Positions 12,955 through 14,009 of a DNA stretch of 14,009 nt are shown piece by piece; the stretch's first letter is position 1, and every line of letters begins with the position of its first letter. A program made the position numbers and the translations under genes. The notes under the pieces are model-generated. The model had not been told where the DNA came from. It did not search any database and saw only the letters and a program-made list of their open reading frames with translations. The stretch is taken from the NCBI GenBank assembly GCA_001784275.1, contig MFQB01000058.1, positions 615 through 14,623 of the forward strand, read 5' to 3'. This DNA is from Candidatus Magasanikbacteria bacterium RIFCSPHIGHO2_02_FULL_47_14. GTDB lineage: Bacteria > Patescibacteriota > Patescibacteriia > Magasanikbacterales > UBA922.

Positions 12955-13497
12955 ATGTCCCGTATTGGTAAAAAACCTATTGCAATTCCTTCCGGTGTGA
13001 CTGTTTCCTTGGCTGGGGATCTTTTAACTGTCAAAGGGCCAAAGGGTGAGTTGAATCGTATTATTCATCCATTGGTGAAAGTAACGACAACTCCAGAGTT
13101 TGTTCAGATCGACGTGGCGAACAAAGAAGAAAAAAAGAGCAATGCACTGTGGGGCACATTTGGCTCTCACGTACGAAATATGATTCAGGGTGTGACGGTT
13201 GGTTTCCAAAAGCAACTTGAGGTGAACGGCGTTGGGTACCGTGTTGCCATGCAAGGAGCGGCATTAAAACTCGAAGTCGGTTTTTCTCATCCGGTGATGT
13301 ATAATCTTCCGAAAGGAGTTACCGCGACCGTTGAAAAAAATCTGATTACTTTGCAAGGTGCTGATAAAGAGTTGGTTGGTCAGACCGCTGCTGAAGTTCG
13401 CAATATCCGGAAACCGGAACCATATAAAGGAAAAGGTATTAAGTATATTGATGAAACCATCCGCAGAAAAGCCGGTAAGACAGCCAAGACGGCATAA
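12955..13497 (+). CDS. rplF: 50S ribosomal protein L6 (uL6)
   Basis: L6 lies near the factor-binding site and the sarcin-ricin loop. The protein is 180 residues, the usual size. Its two related domains are visible: the first starts SRIGKKPIAIPSGVTVSLAG; the second begins near KQLEVNGVGYRVAMQGAALK (residues 83-102) and ends with the L6 signature RKPEPYKGKGIKYIDE and a basic tail (RRKAGKTAKTA). ATG 12955 is 9 bases after the rpsH stop, and rplR follows after 15 bases. No SD. Confidence 0.97.
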   Translation: MSRIGKKPIAIPSGVTVSLAGDLLTVKGPKGELNRIIHPLVKVTTTPEFVQIDVANKEEKKSNALWGTFGSHVRNMIQGVTVGFQKQLEVNGVGYRVAMQGAALKLEVGFSHPVMYNLPKGVTATVEKNLITLQGADKELVGQTAAEVRNIRKPEPYKGKGIKYIDETIRRKAGKTAKTA

Positions 13498-13512
13498 CTT
13501 CATTGAATTGAT

Positions 13513-13884
13513 ATGAAACAGCAACACACACGACAAGGAAAACGAATTACTCGACATACGCGAGTTCGCGCTCGGGTACAAGGGACATCTGAACGTCCCC
13601 GTCTTGCTGTGTTTCGCAGTCTTCGTGACGTGTACGCACAGGTTATTGACGATAATGCCGGCAAGACCTTGATAAGCGCCCATAGCAAGACCGCTGATAC
13701 GAAAGCTGATGTAGGCGAGAGAAAAGGAAAGACTGCTATTGCCTACTGTGTTGGGCAGGATATTGCGAAGAAAGCGCAAGCCGCCGGTATCACGACTGTC
13801 GTGTTTGATCGAGGTGGTTTTGCTTATCACGGTCGTGTGCAAGCTGTTGCAGACGGCGCGCGTGATGGCGGGCTTCAATTTTAG
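13513..13884 (+). CDS. rplR: 50S ribosomal protein L18 (uL18)
   Basis: L18 binds 5S rRNA together with L5 in the central protuberance. The protein is 123 residues, typical. A basic N-terminus (MKQQHTRQGKRITRHTRVRA) leads into GTSERPRLAVFRSLRDVYAQ and VIDDNAGKTLISAHSK. The closing segment, VFDRGGFAYHGRVQAVADGA with REGGL-like RDGGLQF, is diagnostic. It lies 15 bases after rplF and 16 bases before rpsE. No SD. Confidence 0.97.
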   Translation: MKQQHTRQGKRITRHTRVRARVQGTSERPRLAVFRSLRDVYAQVIDDNAGKTLISAHSKTADTKADVGERKGKTAIAYCVGQDIAKKAQAAGITTVVFDRGGFAYHGRVQAVADGARDGGLQF

Positions 13885-13900
13885 TTTTTAACGTCTGAGT

Positions 13901-14009
13901 ATGCCTAGAGATCGGAGAGACCAAGACAGAACCAAACGAGAGCGACCTGAGTTCGATCAACAGATTGTTGATCTTTCTCGTGTCACCCGTGTTACCAAAG
14001 GTGGTAAAC
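13901..14009 (+). CDS. rpsE: 30S ribosomal protein S5 (uS5), start only
   Basis: S5 helps fidelity and mRNA entry in the small subunit. Only the first 36 codons are in the window. The sequence begins MPRDRRDQDRTKRERPEFDQ and continues QIVDLSRVTRVTKGGK, where RVTRVTKGGK is the start of the S5 double-stranded-RNA-binding domain. The charged N-terminus and the position after rplR agree. The start is ATG 13901; no SD is seen in the preceding TTTTTAACGTCTGAGT. The gene is cut by the window end, not broken. Confidence 0.92.
   Translation, partial: MPRDRRDQDRTKRERPEFDQQIVDLSRVTRVTKGGK

Noticed and set aside
13264..13878. 204-residue minus-strand frame opposite rplF and rplR
   Set aside because: It is antisense to two unmistakable ribosomal-protein genes and spans their junction.
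1..14009. CRISPR array
   Set aside because: No regularly spaced direct repeats were found anywhere in the window.

Overview
The window reads as a chromosomal segment of a Candidate Phyla Radiation (Patescibacteria) bacterium, most plausibly from the Parcubacteria side. Three things point there. The 16S rRNA tail departs from usual bacterial bases at near-universal sites (for example TTGTACTCACCGCCC at 328-342). None of the tuf or ribosomal-protein genes has a Shine-Dalgarno box, although the 16S carries an intact anti-SD. Several ribosomal proteins carry low-complexity extensions. I cannot fix the lineage below this level.

Layout. 1-467 is the 3' third of a 16S rRNA gene. It is followed by a structured trailer with two tetraloop hairpins (471-542) and a perfect-palindrome terminator (605-632). 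There is no tRNA or 23S downstream, so the 16S is unlinked here. 716-3056 is a two-gene minus-strand island. Its first transcribed gene (2256-3056) encodes a GC-rich protein I do not recognise. The second (716-2143) encodes a protein whose C-terminus looks like the AcrVA2-like family known from mobile elements. 3057-3390 is a non-coding stretch with three consecutive hairpins, a minus-strand terminator and a very good plus-strand promoter. 3391-3918 encodes a small acidic protein with a Phd/YefM-like start. 4093-5283 is tuf behind its own consensus promoter. A 13-bp hairpin then precedes rpsJ.

From 5999 to the window end runs a compact S10/spc-type operon, all on the plus strand: rplC, rplD, rplW, rplB, rpsS, rplV, rpsC, rplP, rpmC, rpsQ, rplN, rplX, rplE, rpsN, rpsH, rplF, rplR and the start of rpsE. 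These genes supply large- and small-subunit ribosomal proteins and, with tuf and the 16S, make this a translation-apparatus locus.

The most interesting non-coding element lies between rpsJ and rplC. A consensus promoter (5753-5781) drives a leader of about 210 nt that folds into hairpins. It ends in a long terminator-like stem with six T residues, finishing 7 nt before the rplC start codon. An upstream hairpin competes for the same bases. This looks like a transcription attenuator controlling the ribosomal-protein operon. The second point of interest is the island between 16S and tuf: its genes differ from their surroundings in base composition and in ribosome-binding signals, and one may be related to an anti-CRISPR family.
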